Origin: Cytospora piceicola
Taxonomy: Eukaryota > Ascomycota > Sordariomycetes > Diaporthales > Cytosporaceae
Direction of reading: 5' to 3'
Assembly (NCBI GenBank): GCA_023375675.1
Contig: JALQBC010000011.1
Location: 62,001-126,000, forward strand
DNA: 64,000 nucleotides
Made by a program: the position numbers and the translations under genes. The notes under the pieces were generated by a model. It was not told the DNA's origin. It made no database searches and saw only the letters and a list, made by a program, of their open reading frames with translations. Positions 45,430 to 58,681 of the stretch are shown piece after piece. Every line of letters begins with the position of its first letter. The first letter of the stretch is position 1.

Positions 45430-46660
45430 CTACTCCTCGGAGGGAGAATCGGCGACGGCAGCCTTCTTGGGCGCCTTCTCCTTCTTGGGAGCGGCAGCCT
45501 TCTTTGGTGCAGCAGCTTTCTTGGCGGCAGGCTTGGCGGCGGTGGTCTTGGCGACACGGCCAGACTTCGTCTTGGTAAGAGAAGTGGGCTTGTCGACAAT
45601 CGCGGGCGCCTGGTGATGCATGTCAGTCGGGGGCATGTCTCGAGTGGTGACGACAGGAGTGGTGACTCACATCAGTAGCAGCAGCCTTCTTCTTGGGCGC
45701 AGCCTTCTTGGGCGCAGCGGCGGCCTTCTTGGGAGCGGCAGCCTTCTTCTCCTTGGTAGCACCCTCCTTCTTGACGGCCTCCTTCTTGGGGGCAGCCTTC
45801 TTAGCAGCGGGCTTCTTGGCGCCCTCCTTCTTCTCGGCAGCAGGCTTCTTCTCCTTAGTGGCGGCCTCCTTCTTGACGGGGGCAGACTTCTTGGCCAGCT
45901 TGGTACCACCAGATGCACCTAGACGGTTGTTAGTCAAATAAAAGCATACGTGTGAAACGAATAGAATGGTTGATGGTCATTTCCGGAGTGGAAGATTGCC
46001 GGACCAATGGGCGGTGAGTAGTGTGATGATGATCAGAAAGGCGGTACACATACCCTTGGGCTGGACGAAGTGGCCAGTCTCGACACCCCTCTTCAGAGTA
46101 CGGTTGAAGAGGGAGTCGAACATGGCGTCGGTCTGGGCCTGGATGCTGTAGTTGGCCTTGACATACTTCTTCAGGCTCTGTCGGCTGTTGATAAAATGTT
46201 AGCGTTGGTTCTGTCTCACCCCAAGTCCGAGTCACGATAGCTTCATGCACCCGATGCGGGGCATGAAACACGACTCCCCAACCAAGCTGGAAAATGAGTT
46301 TCTTACCTGGATCCATTGCGGTCCTTGAGCTGTGAGATAGTAAAACGCGTCAGTAAAATAATAATGAAGCTGCGAATGAACAGACGTGAAGCCGCGGTGG
46401 CTGCGTCGCATGGATGCATTGATGCATCTCAATGCGGCGCTCCAGGCGACGGCCAGCACCTATCGGGACAGGTGATGCGCCGGAGAGGATGGAACGGGAC
46501 TTCATACCTGAGTGATAGCCTCAGAGATCATGTCCTATGGTCTGTTAGTCCCTGATGCCAGTACAACAATCCCGAAGCAGACGCGACAAACCTGGTAGGA
46601 AGGGTGGGAGGCGGGAGCCTTGGTCTTGGTGGCAGCACCTTCGGTCTTCTTGGGAGGCAT
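45430..46660 (-). CDS. linker histone H1, six exons
   Basis: Six exons on the minus strand (46660-46592, 46534-46508, 46329-46307, 46184-46054, 45918-45671, 45609-45430) give 225 residues; every phase agrees. The winged-helix globular domain (about 17-95) begins SHPSYQDMISEAI and runs through SRQSLKKYVKANY to GHFVQPKG. The tail is almost all Lys, Ala and Pro with many AAPKK units, plus an acidic end (DSPSEE). H1 binds nucleosome entry/exit DNA and compacts chromatin. Exons 2 and 3 are only 27 and 23 nt. A TATA element on the same strand lies about 215 bp upstream. Filamentous fungi usually keep a single H1 gene, so this is probably the only one. Confidence 0.93.
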
Positions 46661-46876
46661 TGTGATGGTGACGCGTTGGCGGTTTTTTGGAAAGTTGTTT
46701 TGAACGGTTGACTAGAGTCGAATTGGAGAGGATTGACGACGGTATGAACTGCGGTCAAGATTGATGTTATCTACGAAGTTGGTGTTGGTGTGGAAGTTGG
46801 TGAGATGGGAAGAACAGAGAGATCGGGGGGTAAAAAGGGTCCCGGAAGGAGGGCGCGGACGTGTTGGGCGGCAGTG

Positions 46877-46884
46877 TTTATATA
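46877..46884 (-). promoter_or_regulatory. TATA box of the histone H1 gene
   Basis: TATATAAA on the minus strand, about 217 bp before the H1 start codon. It is a perfect consensus in an otherwise GC-rich stretch. Confidence 0.55.
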
Positions 46885-49800
46885 CAAGAGCGGGGCGGGA
46901 GCGAGAGACGGGGTCGAGGATGCACAATCAGTAAAACCCAAACTTGCAGGCCCTGCAGGGGCTTCGGCTCCAGGCTGTCAGGGCCAGGAAATGGCAGGAA
47001 AATGGCAGAGCTTGGGGCAGGAACTGCCCGACTTTATTTAGCCTTTAGCGTGGCCGACCACCTACACACAACCCCAATATACAAATACCTACTAAGTAGG
47101 TAGTCAATCTGTGCATGACCTGGCATGAAGGTAGGTACCTAGGTAGGTAGTAGTAATGTTACGGACGGAACCCGGATACACTCCCCTCCCCTCTCTTTTC
47201 TTCTCCCGGTCCCTCCCCTTTTTTCTTTCCATCTCATTTCAGTCTGCCATCCATCCATCCATCCATCCATCCATCTTCTATGTATACCTAGTAGATATGG
47301 AATAGAGATGATCTGCAAAAATGTGGCTGTGGCTACTGACCATTTCTGGATTCCATGGTTTCACTCAACCCTGCATGAATACTTAACTTGGGTACTTTTT
47401 GCTTGGGTTCTGCTTGGTATGTACCTGGGTATGTATGCATGTGTGCATCCGCGCATCGCCGACTCTTCGTTGTCAATTCTTGGTTAGTTTTTCTTTGGGA
47501 GTTGCCAACTCAGACATCTGACATGCTAGCAGTATTGCCTACTTAAGTACCTAGCTGGTCTAGGCACCTAGGAAATTACCTGGGTAGCTAGGTAGCTTCC
47601 CACATGGCGTCGACATCGTCAGTAATAATCCTCCTACCCACATGGATTTCCGTCCCGGTTTGTGTTCACATCACGTTCAGATGGTGTTTGTTCCCGTTCC
47701 CCGGGCGTCTGCCGTGCCTGATCTAGCCGGCACATGTTGGCCAAGAACATGAAACAGGGTCTTCCTATAATACCCTTATAATATGTGTTTACTTCTGACC
47801 TGCTTGGGTGTATTGATTCTGCTCCCAGTTGGCTGAAGGTCAACTCAGCTCGTCCTTGTTCCTGAACCACACGATAAACAAATGGTATGCAAATTAATCA
47901 ACTACCAAGTTCCCTGTAATATGGCGGCCCGTGCGACGGCTTGATACCCGCTGTTGGCTACTTGCACTAGTACTTGGCTAGAGTTTTTCCACCGTTTCTG
48001 GTGACTGACTGCTAAACCCACTAGCCTCTCGGTATTTACTACCCCACCCCCATTAGCCCCTTTCCGGTATAGCGGCATGTGCAGCGACCTCACCCAGAGT
48101 GTGTTGTACCCCCCCCTCAATTCTCTTGTGTGCTGCTTCGCCATCGCAATCAGTCTCGCCTGCTCTCGCATCACTCACCTCGCTCCCCCCGATTTTCCCC
48201 TCGAGTTGTCCCAACCTTCTCCCTCTTTCTTCCTCTTCTCATTTCTTCTAGCCACCACATTTTCCGTCATTGGTTCTTGGGTCCAAGCGATACTTCGGTT
48301 ATTTTGATGCATTGCGGTCCCGTGCATCTCCTGTTGTAGTACACGCTCGTCGTTTCATGACACGCCGATTTTGGGGGGGATTCCGACATTGTTTTTGGTC
48401 GTCGCCTCATTTTTCGACTTGATGGAAACCCGACATCTTCAGGCGCATTCTCAATGGCGAGCCAACAACCCATGTCTTCTAGTCAATCAATACAATATTC
48501 TGATTCAGCATAATAGAAACTCGTCAATAAATCAATTTTCGAAAAATTATCGTCCCGTTTAATGCCCAATATCAGTGAGGTTTGCCAAAGTCACTTTTTC
48601 ATGTTGTCGCCCGGTCGCGTCTCAACCAACATCGTGAAGCTATCCACAAAATTATGAACGCATTTCATTTTCGCCCTCCCACACCACCACATTTCATAAT
48701 TTCAGTCAATTTAGTCTTCAGGCATCATCAACCGGTCAGTTTTGAGGCCACCCGGATTTTTTTGCATCATTTTCGGCCCAGTGTGCGGCAATGCACGCTT
48801 TTTCATCAAGCAGCTGTTTGTCTCACGATCGCGTCTTCACGATGCTGTCTTACCAGCACGCTTTCATCACCACCCCCCTGTGCTATAGCATTACGGATTG
48901 ATGCGTTGATGTTTGCAAATCTCGAGTGAGCAATTGAACTATCAATTTGCACAATAATATGCGGGCAAAGGAGCCATACCATCGGATTATCGACAGCCTC
49001 GGTTACGACGCGCCTTGTACCTGCCATCCATCTCAACTTCATCCACCGCCCCGTCAAGCACCAATCTTTCTTGTCTATTTTGACAGTTGGAGAATGGTGC
49101 ACGGTGAAGGAGTTTCTGGTACCTCTATTTTTGATGGTAACATCCTGCCATGTGCCTCGGCTGGTTTATTAGGAGCCAGGTGACATGCGTACCACCTCAC
49201 AGGGCGCCGCACACATATGCATACAACGAACAAGAACACTCGAGGCAGAGTCAACGACAAACAATATGCGCCATTCATCTTGCATATTGCAAGGCAACAA
49301 GTTCTGGCGGATTGAATCACGGACCGAAGTCGAGACCACTTGACCGAGCTCAAAAAGGCGCCTCGACAATGACGCAGAACCGTCGCCACGTGTTCATAGC
49401 TTCGTGGATTTGGCTGCACCTCACTGCGCCGCCATCATACTGCACAAAACGATAGATGCTTACCACAACAGTCATGCAGATTTCGTCTACGAGGTACATC
49501 CATTCTCGAAGTTAGACATATTCGAGATGACTATGGAAGCCGCCTTCCATGAGTCAACGGCTCGAAACAACACTCGTTTCCAAATGCGACAGCTCTAGAG
49601 AAAACCCTCAGCTCCAACACTCCAACGCAAACCAACGGAGCAGGTACCAGCACCGAAAGGCGAAATCAACGCCCCGAGTGGGATTAGAACATTTTTGTGC
49701 CCACCTACCAAGGCAGGACCAAATTTCCATGTACTGTTTCGGCTTGTCCCTACCGGATGCTGCTGTGGGCTTTCTTCGGTGTGGCTCTCAGGACATACTA

Positions 49801-51285
49801 TTTGGTGCACATTCAGGTCTGTGTCATCGTTGACCACAAGCTCTCGGGCCAGGGAGCTCGGAACTGCCATGTCTATCATGGACAGCAGTAACGAGACCAA
49901 AATCGCAGCATCATTGCCAACGCCCCCAATTGGCTGTCCCACCATACGCCCGTCATAATTCATTGGGACAAGCGAATTCGCCCCATCAGCAAGCCCCCAC
50001 GAAGGGGTGTCATGCCCCATGAGGACTCAAATCGGCGATGCTGCTCGTGGCCAACTGAGCAATCCCTCAACTGTTCTCAATGCCACGAGGGATGCGTCGG
50101 CTCTAGGCGGCAAGAACATATTCGGAACCTCGAAAGCCTCGTGAAATCAGCTAAACCAAGGGTGTGACAGCCTGGAGTGCAACACTGAAGCAAAGAAATC
50201 CAGGTACTGACATAATCACCGGTATTCTCCGCAAGTGCATAATCTCAATCGAAATGGTTTCACGAGGGCGGATTGCAGGTAGGGACTGGCAAACGTTCCT
50301 CGCTTTGAAAAGACCCACGCTTTGAAGGTACCTGCAGTTCTCGGGTGGATACCCTCGCTGTGAGAAGCATAATTAACCAAAACACGGCAGATTCGGTGGG
50401 CATCCCAGCAGCTCATGGCTGTCAGGTGCTCGAAACGTTTGCCAAATGGCTCCCTCTCCGCCTTGCCATCACGAAGTGTTACAATGCTTTTTTGAAGCTC
50501 AGTAAGCATCAAATCTCACCTGCATCTCTCGTGGCAATGGCAAGGGAAGGACTGCGGCAGCAGACCCTTGCACTTCTATAAGTCGGCTAAGCTTGGCTTA
50601 TTGCATCACGTCGAGTACTTATCGACCTTCACTCCATTACTTATGTATATCTTTTCTCTTGTTTTTATATCGTCCCGAGTTGACGTCTGTTCCAGGGTGT
50701 TCGTCTTTTTTTTGGGTTTGCATGTTCTTCTTACACGCTGCATGATGCTGTCCATAAGACGAGCGTTATGGGCAAGTTTTGCCCTTCGCATTTTGCCTTA
50801 TCATGGCTCCTCTGTTGTCATTCTCATGGCGTCCCTTGTTTTCTGTGCAATGCACCCCAGATATCCCCTCTTTGATTATGATCTGACCAGCCTCCACCTA
50901 GAATGGTGCTGCCGGATGTAACCCCCATTCTTGTTACCCCGATCTCAGAATACCCGCCACTTTTGTGGTGGGGGTTGGCCAGTCCCCCTGTCTCGCCTTT
51001 CAGACTGGATGGATATCATCCGTATCTGCAAACACGGCATTAGCACTACTGCAGCTGAACCAGATAGGACCGGACCAGATATCGCTGCTGACCGTCAATC
51101 TTGAACGGATGCCTGCATAACGCCGTCTCATCAGCACCAGGTATGTTTTCGATTGCTCGGCAGGCAGAATGACTGATTAGCAGCCATCAAAGGTGGGGGA
51201 AGGTATTTAGGTCCAGGACATTCTCGCTGCAATACCACGATGGCTTCTTTCTCACGTCGTTCGTCATCTTCTTAAACTTGCGAAG
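46885..51285. other. 4.4-kb intergenic region
   Basis: Divergent spacer between H1 and the P450 gene. The left half holds TACCTAGGTA-type palindromes (47084-47152, 47540-47600). The right half (48-50.9 kb) has lower GC and many short frames with Cys/His-containing stretches but no recognisable domain. A decayed gene around 49.6-50.2 kb cannot be excluded. Confidence 0.5.
47247..47274. repeat. (CCAT)7 microsatellite
   Basis: Seven perfect CCAT units in non-coding DNA, upstream of histone H1. Confidence 0.9.
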
Positions 51286-52947
51286 ATGGAGTTGAAATAC
51301 TACCTGGCACTATTCGCCGTACTGGTGCCCGCCTGGGCCACCTTATACTGGGTTGTTCCGTACTTCACAACCTATCGGCACCTCAAACACATCCCAGGGC
51401 CATTAGTGGCCAAATTCAGCAACCTGTGGCTGGCACTGGGAGCAAGGAAAGGCCAAAAATTCGCCTGGGTCGACTTTGCCCATCGCAAGTACGGCAAGGT
51501 CGTCCGGGTCGGGTTCAACCACGTGTCGATTGCCACACCTGAGGGGCTGCACGTGGTGTATGCCCACGGAAATGGGTTTCTGAAAGAGTGAGATAGTCCC
51601 CCTTACTCTCCTTCCTCCTCTCCACCGAGTTCGAAACGAACGGAGACAGAAGTTTTGTATGGCTGACCTCAACACAGTCACTTTTACGAGGCCTTCGTCT
51701 CCGGCGTCCCAGGCGTTTTCAACGTGCGGGACAGGCCAGAGCACACACGCAAGCGCAAGATCATCGCCCATGCCTTCTCGCCGGGGGCGGTGCACGCGTT
51801 TGAGCCCCACATGGCAGCAAACCTGAGCCGCTGGGTCGAACAGCTGGACGAGATCGCGTCGCATCCAGAAGAGAAGGGCGGATACGCCAGGATCAACATG
51901 ATGCCGTGGTGCACGTTCCTAGCCTTCGACATCATAGGCGACCTGGCCTTCGGCGCCCCCTTCGGCATGGTCCAGCGCGGCCGCGACGAGTGCGAGTCGG
52001 CCCTCCCAGGCAAGCCCGTGGTCTACGTCCCCGGGGCAGAGACGCTGAACAGGAGGGGAGAAGTGAGCTCCACGATCGGCCTCCTCCCCGACATAAGGCC
52101 CTACGCCAAGTACCTCCCCGACCCCTTCTTCTCCAAGGGCCTGCAGTCCGTCAAGAACCTGCACGGCATGGCCCTCGCCGCGGTCGACAAGCGCCTCGCG
52201 GGGGCCGAGAAGGGGCCGACGGGCGGTCGCCAGCGGCACGACATCCTCGAAATGCTGTGCCGCGCCAAGGACAGCGACGGCAACCCCATGCCCCGCGACG
52301 AGCTCGTCTCGGAGGCCCTGACGCAGCTCATCGCGGGGAGCGACACGGTCTCCAACACGGCGTGCGCCGTCATCTACTGGATCCTGGACGGCGAGCGCCG
52401 CCGGCCGGGGACCGTCACCGCGCGGCTGCAGGCGGAGCTCGACGCCGCCGTCCCGGCCGGGGCGCCCGTCGCGGAGCACCACCAGGTGAGGGGGCTCGGG
52501 TTCCTCCGGCGGTGCGTCGACGAGGGCATGCGGCTGCACTCGACCTCGGCGCTCGGGCTCCCGCGCATCGTGACGGCGCCGCGGGGCGTCGGGTACGGCG
52601 AGCACCAGTTCCCGCCGGGGACGGTGCTGTCGGTGCCGAGCTTCACGCTGCACCACGACGAGGACGTCTGGGGGCCCGACGCCGGCGAGTTCAGGCCCGA
52701 CCGGTGGGTGGACGCGACGCCGCGGCAGAGGATGGGGTTCAACCCCTTCAGCTACGGGCCGAGGGCCTGCGTGGGACAAAACGTCGCGCTCATGGAACTC
52801 GCGCTGATTGTCGGCACGGCGTTCCACCGGTATGACTTCCGGTTGTATCAGCCGCGGCTAGAGTCGCACGAGGGCTTCTCTAAGAAGCCTGTGGAGTGCT
52901 GGTTGGGGATTAGGCGAAGGAATATTGAGATTGAGAAGAATGTGTAA
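51286..52947 (+). CDS. cytochrome P450, CYP53-like (benzoate 4-monooxygenase type)
   Basis: Exons 51286-51587 and 51678-52947 give 523 residues, normal for a microsomal P450. The N-terminus is a membrane anchor (about 5-25) followed by the proline hinge HIPGPLVAKF. The I-helix oxygen motif is AGSDT (320-324), the ExxR pair is EGMR (383-386), and the heme loop is FSYGPRACVG with Cys465. YAHGNGFLK, DHFYEAFVS and VRDRPEHTRKRK resemble the distinctive N-terminal half of CYP53 benzoate para-hydroxylases, which convert benzoate to 4-hydroxybenzoate for the beta-ketoadipate route and for detoxification. CYP53 membership is from recalled motifs, so the substrate remains inferred. Exon 2 is strongly GC3-biased, which opens long antisense frames. 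Confidence 0.88.
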
Positions 52948-55900
52948 CGAGGTCGGCTAGATTATCCGTGTAGAGACTGCAGTGCTGTGCATTCGGTCCC
53001 GTTTTCGCTTATGGAGTAGACTATTATCATGGCTTTCTTGACTGTGGAAACATATCGTGCAGTAAGCTTTGGCCGGCGTCTCCTATCAATCGCCATCCCT
53101 ACCTTGCCTAGTTGGGTTGTGTCAGTCGGGCAGGGGCTTGTATTAGATGTCAATTGCCCTATGTCCCTGACACTCAGGACAAACTATAGATAGGTATAGG
53201 CCATGGTTGCAAAGCACCTTGACGGTTAGGTATTATATTTGTCCGGCATTATCAAGGCTGTTGGGTAAATATCTTCAGAACTCAGTTTGGCGTACCATTC
53301 TCGGGTCGATATCTATACAATCAGGGTTTTGCGCAATAATGCATTGACTTTACAGCACTGGATAACATCCTCTGTCTCACTATGCCGTCACCACCCTCAC
53401 AGACAACTATTACTCAGTGTTAACTATTACTTGCTTTGAGGAACACTGTTGATTCTTGTCCTATGAGTGGTAGCAATTTCTTCTTTGTACACAATCACTC
53501 TTCGAGTATCGCCTTGGTCACAGTTTCAAATTTCAAGCTATAGTATACAAGTCCGTAGCGATACTCTATTTCGTCCAACCATGGCATTTCTGCTTTGCTC
53601 AGTGTCTTTTGCGTACTAAATCAACACTTGTTTTCTCTGGGATGCTGTACAACGATCTCTGAGACTATATGTTACTTCATCAACGGTATGCTGTGATAAC
53701 AACTCAATAAATTTTCTCCGGTCTTGAGCTCTATCTACTCCTACAATCTTTTTCGACCTTGTCATGGCCCCCTCAGCAGACCCGGTGCCACGCATTCGGA
53801 CCACACGCATAATATCACTCGACTAGTACGTTAAAGTGTCCGATACTAGGAAAGCTGTCTCACAACCAAGTGGTGGCCATCCAAGAAAGAGTCTCTTGGC
53901 TGTAGATCTAGAGGCCCAAACTTCGATCCTTCCCAGTGGAGTTACGCATTCCTGTCAGCACTAATGATTATGTCTGCCTGAACGACGCAGTACTTGATCA
54001 CCGCTTCTTGAGCGGACGCCATCCGAGCCAAATCTTTACTGCGCCAACATAGGCCGCACCTCAAGGTCAGGCTATTTCCATGACAATAAGTGGAGGTGAC
54101 AACAGTACCAGGCCTTGGGCCGAAATAAGACCACAGCAAAGTAACAGCCATGGATGGCGGATTCATCAATTGTGTAAAAGCTTCGATCCTTCCTTTCATC
54201 CAGGCACCGAAGAAACATAGCTGTGCCATCCCACAGCCGGCTACTATGGATTCGATATTTGTAGACATTTGGCCTATGGAGGCTTGATCATGTGGCCTTC
54301 TTATTTCGTAATTTCAGAGAGGCTACTACTGCATCTTCAGGGTAAGATTTCGGCTCTCGAAGAGCGCGGTCTCACTCGGAGATGCCTTCGTCGTTAATAA
54401 TTGTGTTGAGACCAGATTGATACTCACGGCCCATGTGATCTCTGTCCGTTCACAGCAACTATAGGATTGATAGATAATCTCAAAATATCTTTTCTTGGAA
54501 TCACAGGAACACCCAAAAATCTCAATGGTGCAACCGAGAAAGATGCCACGACTTGCGACGGTCGTGCATCGGATGCAATAACATTGAGCGGAGTTACACA
54601 ACCACAATTCACAGTACATAATTATCATTCAAAAGAGGTCGTGTTCGATCCCCTTCAATTTGTTTACTTCTGTATGGGTCTATTGCATCGCGGGCGGTCA
54701 TCATGGTGAATATCTAGGTACATGTAACCTGCCAGGTGCTACGGTAGGTTGGTCTTTGGATCTCCCGAGGACAATAAGATCCGCAACGAGCTCCTTCATC
54801 TTTCCTATCGTCGTTGCCTAACATACAAAGGAATAAAGATTACTTTTGCAAAAGTTGAACCGCAGAAGGTCGGAACAGCCGAGGACGAGCCCCATAATCC
54901 TCTCATCCATATTGTTACCCTGATCCTGCATGCCAAAGGCTCACGGTGACTAGCACATTCACAGACAGGACGACCACGATTCATCTATCAATGCGACGCA
55001 CATCACCGATATCCGGCTGTCTCATAGTCCGTCCTATACAAAGCACCGATATCACTATCTATAGATGAGCCAGACAGTCAATTATCGTTATCAGAGAGCC
55101 AAGACGGAGTCAACCTCGCCAATGTATTCTTTCAATAATCAGCGACTGCTGTACCATGGTCTAAAACACATAACACTCATTAACCACATCATTTTCACAT
55201 GGCAAAATCAAACCTCGCAAAAGCGCAAACAGTGGTCCAAGGCTTCGGGCCACATCCGCCAGCACAGGAATCGGCGACCATCGAAACCCTCTCCAGAAAC
55301 TGGGGCGAGGAGGCCTCGGGAGGCTCGGGGGGCCCACGGCCGCTCTCGTGTTTGGTCACGTTTCTCCTCCTCCTCCTTCGCCCTTGAATCGCTCGCTGCT
55401 GGTGGGTTGCTCCGGTAGACCGTCCACACGCAAAACCCACAAATCGCCACCATGTTGCTGAGACTTCATTTGCTCGAGCCCCGATTCATCGCCAGCAGAG
55501 CTAGTGCCCCCTTTGAATATCAAGCCGCGATTTCCAAACACGCAACTCGACCATCAGACTGAGTTTCAAACAGTGGAGCCGACCCCCCCCCCCCTTCCGG
55601 GAATCGTTACCTGGCCATTAGTCGTGTGTATTCAGTATTGTTCGTGATGCGTGAAACTAAACCTCGGCCGGTCCACATATCTATCCATTGCTGCTTTCCT
55701 TCCCGGGGTGAGCCTTTGTCGTTGATTCATCTTTCCAGCAGGGCCCACATCGTTCACGGCCGTCGAACCGGCGGCCGCTTGGGTTTCTATTCTTGGCTGC
55801 CCGTGGGATTGCACTAATTACGGCCAAGCGACATGCAGATCCAACCAACTCAATCTTAAGTCTTGTTTTTATTTACTACTTTAGAAACCAGAATAACGCC

Positions 55901-58681
55901 TCATGCAGAAGAGGGGCTGATGGGGCTGAAGGGGTTGAATGTTGGCTCGGGTGTATGACCGCAAGGGAAGGAAAAAAAGTCTAATGTCGACTTAAGTTAG
56001 AACGCCAAAGGCCCGGGGGACAGACGAGGTGACGATCTACACGGCGCCGCCAAACCCACATGGACAGCTTGCAGACCGGATCGGCGGCATAACACGGCCA
56101 GGACGAAGGGACGGTCTGGACGATAGTGGAGTCACTTCGAAGCCAGGATTAGAGACTATTGAGCGCCAAGTTTAGATGCTATTACTTAGTACATTCATGA
56201 TGCTATTACGCCCGGCGGACACGGCCCAGCTGGCCCAAGGCGCCGCCAACTTACATGTGATATTACTGTGGACTGTACTGTATGTAAAGGGTTTGCATAT
56301 TTCCACCGTTGGCTTGTCGGTACATACGTACCTAGGTACATATATAGGCGGCTGCATTCTGTGACTAACAAGTACTATGTACGTATATACATAGTATCAT
56401 GACGCCCTCCCTTTGCAGATCAAGCCCAAAGCCGTGTTATGTCAAGGCATATATGCACTGTATAGTATAGGCTCAAATATGGGTATCAACTGATCTCAAG
56501 GGCCGTTGTTCAACCGAACCAACAAAACCATTATCGATACTCTACTATTATATGCACATCAGCATCATCGACGTTGCTTTCATGCTTCTTTCTGCCGAAG
56601 TAACCGAAGAACCCAGAGGGAGAAAAAAAATCGAGGAAAAAAAAAAGGGTCCATTGTTCCTAATCATGACACCGGATTTGACGTGCCGGGACAACCTCGA
56701 AACAAAACAATTCCTCCCCCTGTCCCCCCCCCTCCTTAACCTTACTCAAACCGTAAACCAACGTTCTTATTACGCGTCCCCCCTCGTGTGACAAGGTTCA
56801 TGTGCTTTATCTCCGAGTTCCACCTGGTCCGGGCGTGATTCTGGTCAGTGTGTCTTTCTTTTCTATCCCCACAAAATGGCCGACTTCCAGATGTTCCCTT
56901 CTGGAAGAGGAAACCCGGGTCTTCACATGCAACGGCTGAAGGAAATCAGGTGGAGATACCCCCTTGTTCTTCAGGGGGTCAAATGGAATATTATGACTGA
57001 TGTTATGATGATTGATTGAGTGCTTAATTTATTTTGTGCCATTTTTCGACAAGATGCATAATTGCTTTGTTTCTGTTATTTGTTGAAAGCATAAACAAAC
57101 CAGAGATCAACAGAAGAAAATCGGGGGACAAATGGTTACCCCCTAGTAATTAATAATGAACAACAGCCGAGCTGTGGGATCGGAGAAAACCTAAAGTCAA
57201 ACAAGGCGATTGAGCAACTCGGGTCGAATGTCCGAAAAAAAGTCTCCAAGCGGATACGCGCATTCTTCCATCACAGCGAAAGTCCAACCAGGCCGGTAAA
57301 GCCGTCCATAATAGAAACATGCCACAGGCCATCAATTTAGATTTTTTTTTTGCTCACAGAAAACCCACAAACCGGAAGATCCCGCCCCCCTCTCGACCCC
57401 TTGAGCAAAGACCAGTCTTGATCTTGCGAGATAGAATAGTGTACTACACATCTGATATTAAGCTTAACTCGTCTCCCCTTCCAGGCAACCCTTGGCGAGA
57501 GGACCGCTCAAGATTGCGATGTGCAGCCTTCTGTCGAAGGAACAGTACAAACGGTAAGGGAGATCCACGGCCTTGGTACGGAGCAAGCAAGTCACCGCAA
57601 CAACAAAGAGTCGAGTAAGGAAATAGGGACAAGAAAGAAACAGAGCCGCATCTTACACAACTTGCTTGACTCGACAAACTGTCCGTCCTAGATTTACCAC
57701 CTTCTGGATGTGGGTATGTGGGCGGGCGAAGCCTGCTTGCGTGCGAAGCCTGCGTGTGTGCGTACGCAAGCAAGCCGATTGTGAGCACCAAGTGACAGGG
57801 ACAACGCCGGTGACAGGGCACACCGGCAGTGATAGTGACAGTGACAGGCTGACTGACAGTGACATGAAACTATATTTCGACAATAGCGGGTAATCCTGCA
57901 AGAAGACTCGGCTAATCGCCAGCCCAGCCTCAAAATGAGGATGACGACTCCTCCGCCTCCGTGGAGCCAGGCCCCCCCCCTCCTCCCCATGTGGGTGTAC
58001 TTTCGGGAGATGAGCATTATTGGCATTTCGGTGGCCTGGGTGGATGGCAGCAAAACAACACCACCGCCGCCAAAAATAAGGAAACCAATAACAACAACGG
58101 TGATCAGTAGAATAAGTCTATAGGATGGGGGGGCTGCGGGCTCGCTGGCCCAGAATTATTGAACGGGGGGAGATTGGATCATCGCTGATGCGCGTTTGCG
58201 TGCGTGGCGGTGTCGAGTTCAACGGTTTAGATCATCACGCAAGGCATGACGACGAGAGGACGGAGAAGAGTCCAGTTTTGTTTGGGTTTGTGGTATGCCA
58301 GTAAGCTCGTGTATTCGCAAAAGGCCCGTTGTAGGCCAGATGAGTATTCCCAAGCAATGCTAATCTAATGCCATGTTTCCTTCCTCATGGCGACGCCTTC
58401 TCATAAACAAGTGTCCTGGTATCCTCTCTTCCGTGACGCCCCGCCAGTGGTATAGAAATACCGCGCAGTGAAGTAGCTATATCGAATGTCGTTGAGAAAG
58501 AAAGTCCCTTCGATGATGTTCGTACAAGCAAATAATAGCAAATGTCCTCTTTTCCCCCCCAAAGAATAATCAAACTCTTGCTCTTGACGCCGTGCCCATG
58601 CAGCTGGAATGTTCCAGTTCCCTGTCCCTGTAGATGCACCATTGCGAGTTTATCGCAAGATTGGTATTTTCTCCTCCTCAT
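52948..58681. other. 5.7-kb convergent intergenic region, no gene recognised
   Basis: Lies between the stop codons of the P450 and WOPR genes. Base composition is more AT-rich than the exons. The longest frame (about 108 codons, minus strand, 53942-54268) has no recognisable motif. Short C, A and G homopolymers occur at 55587-55600, 56630-56646 and 58126-58133. Short TGACAG/CAGTGA repeats lie at about 57826-57865. Confidence 0.5.

Noticed and set aside
49595..50160. Possible decayed zinc-cluster gene (Cys-rich stretch NCSQCHEGCVGSRRQ followed by an NLESLV helix)
   Set aside because: Cysteine spacing does not match Zn2Cys6, no flanking domain is present and competing frames are equally open. 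It is kept only as a weak possibility.
51919..52827. 302-codon antisense frame within the P450 gene
   Set aside because: High GC3 in the P450 exon removes stop codons on the opposite strand. The sense frame has all P450 motifs.
53942..54268. 108-codon minus-strand frame
   Set aside because: No recognisable motif or codon bias, and no neighbouring exons that extend it.
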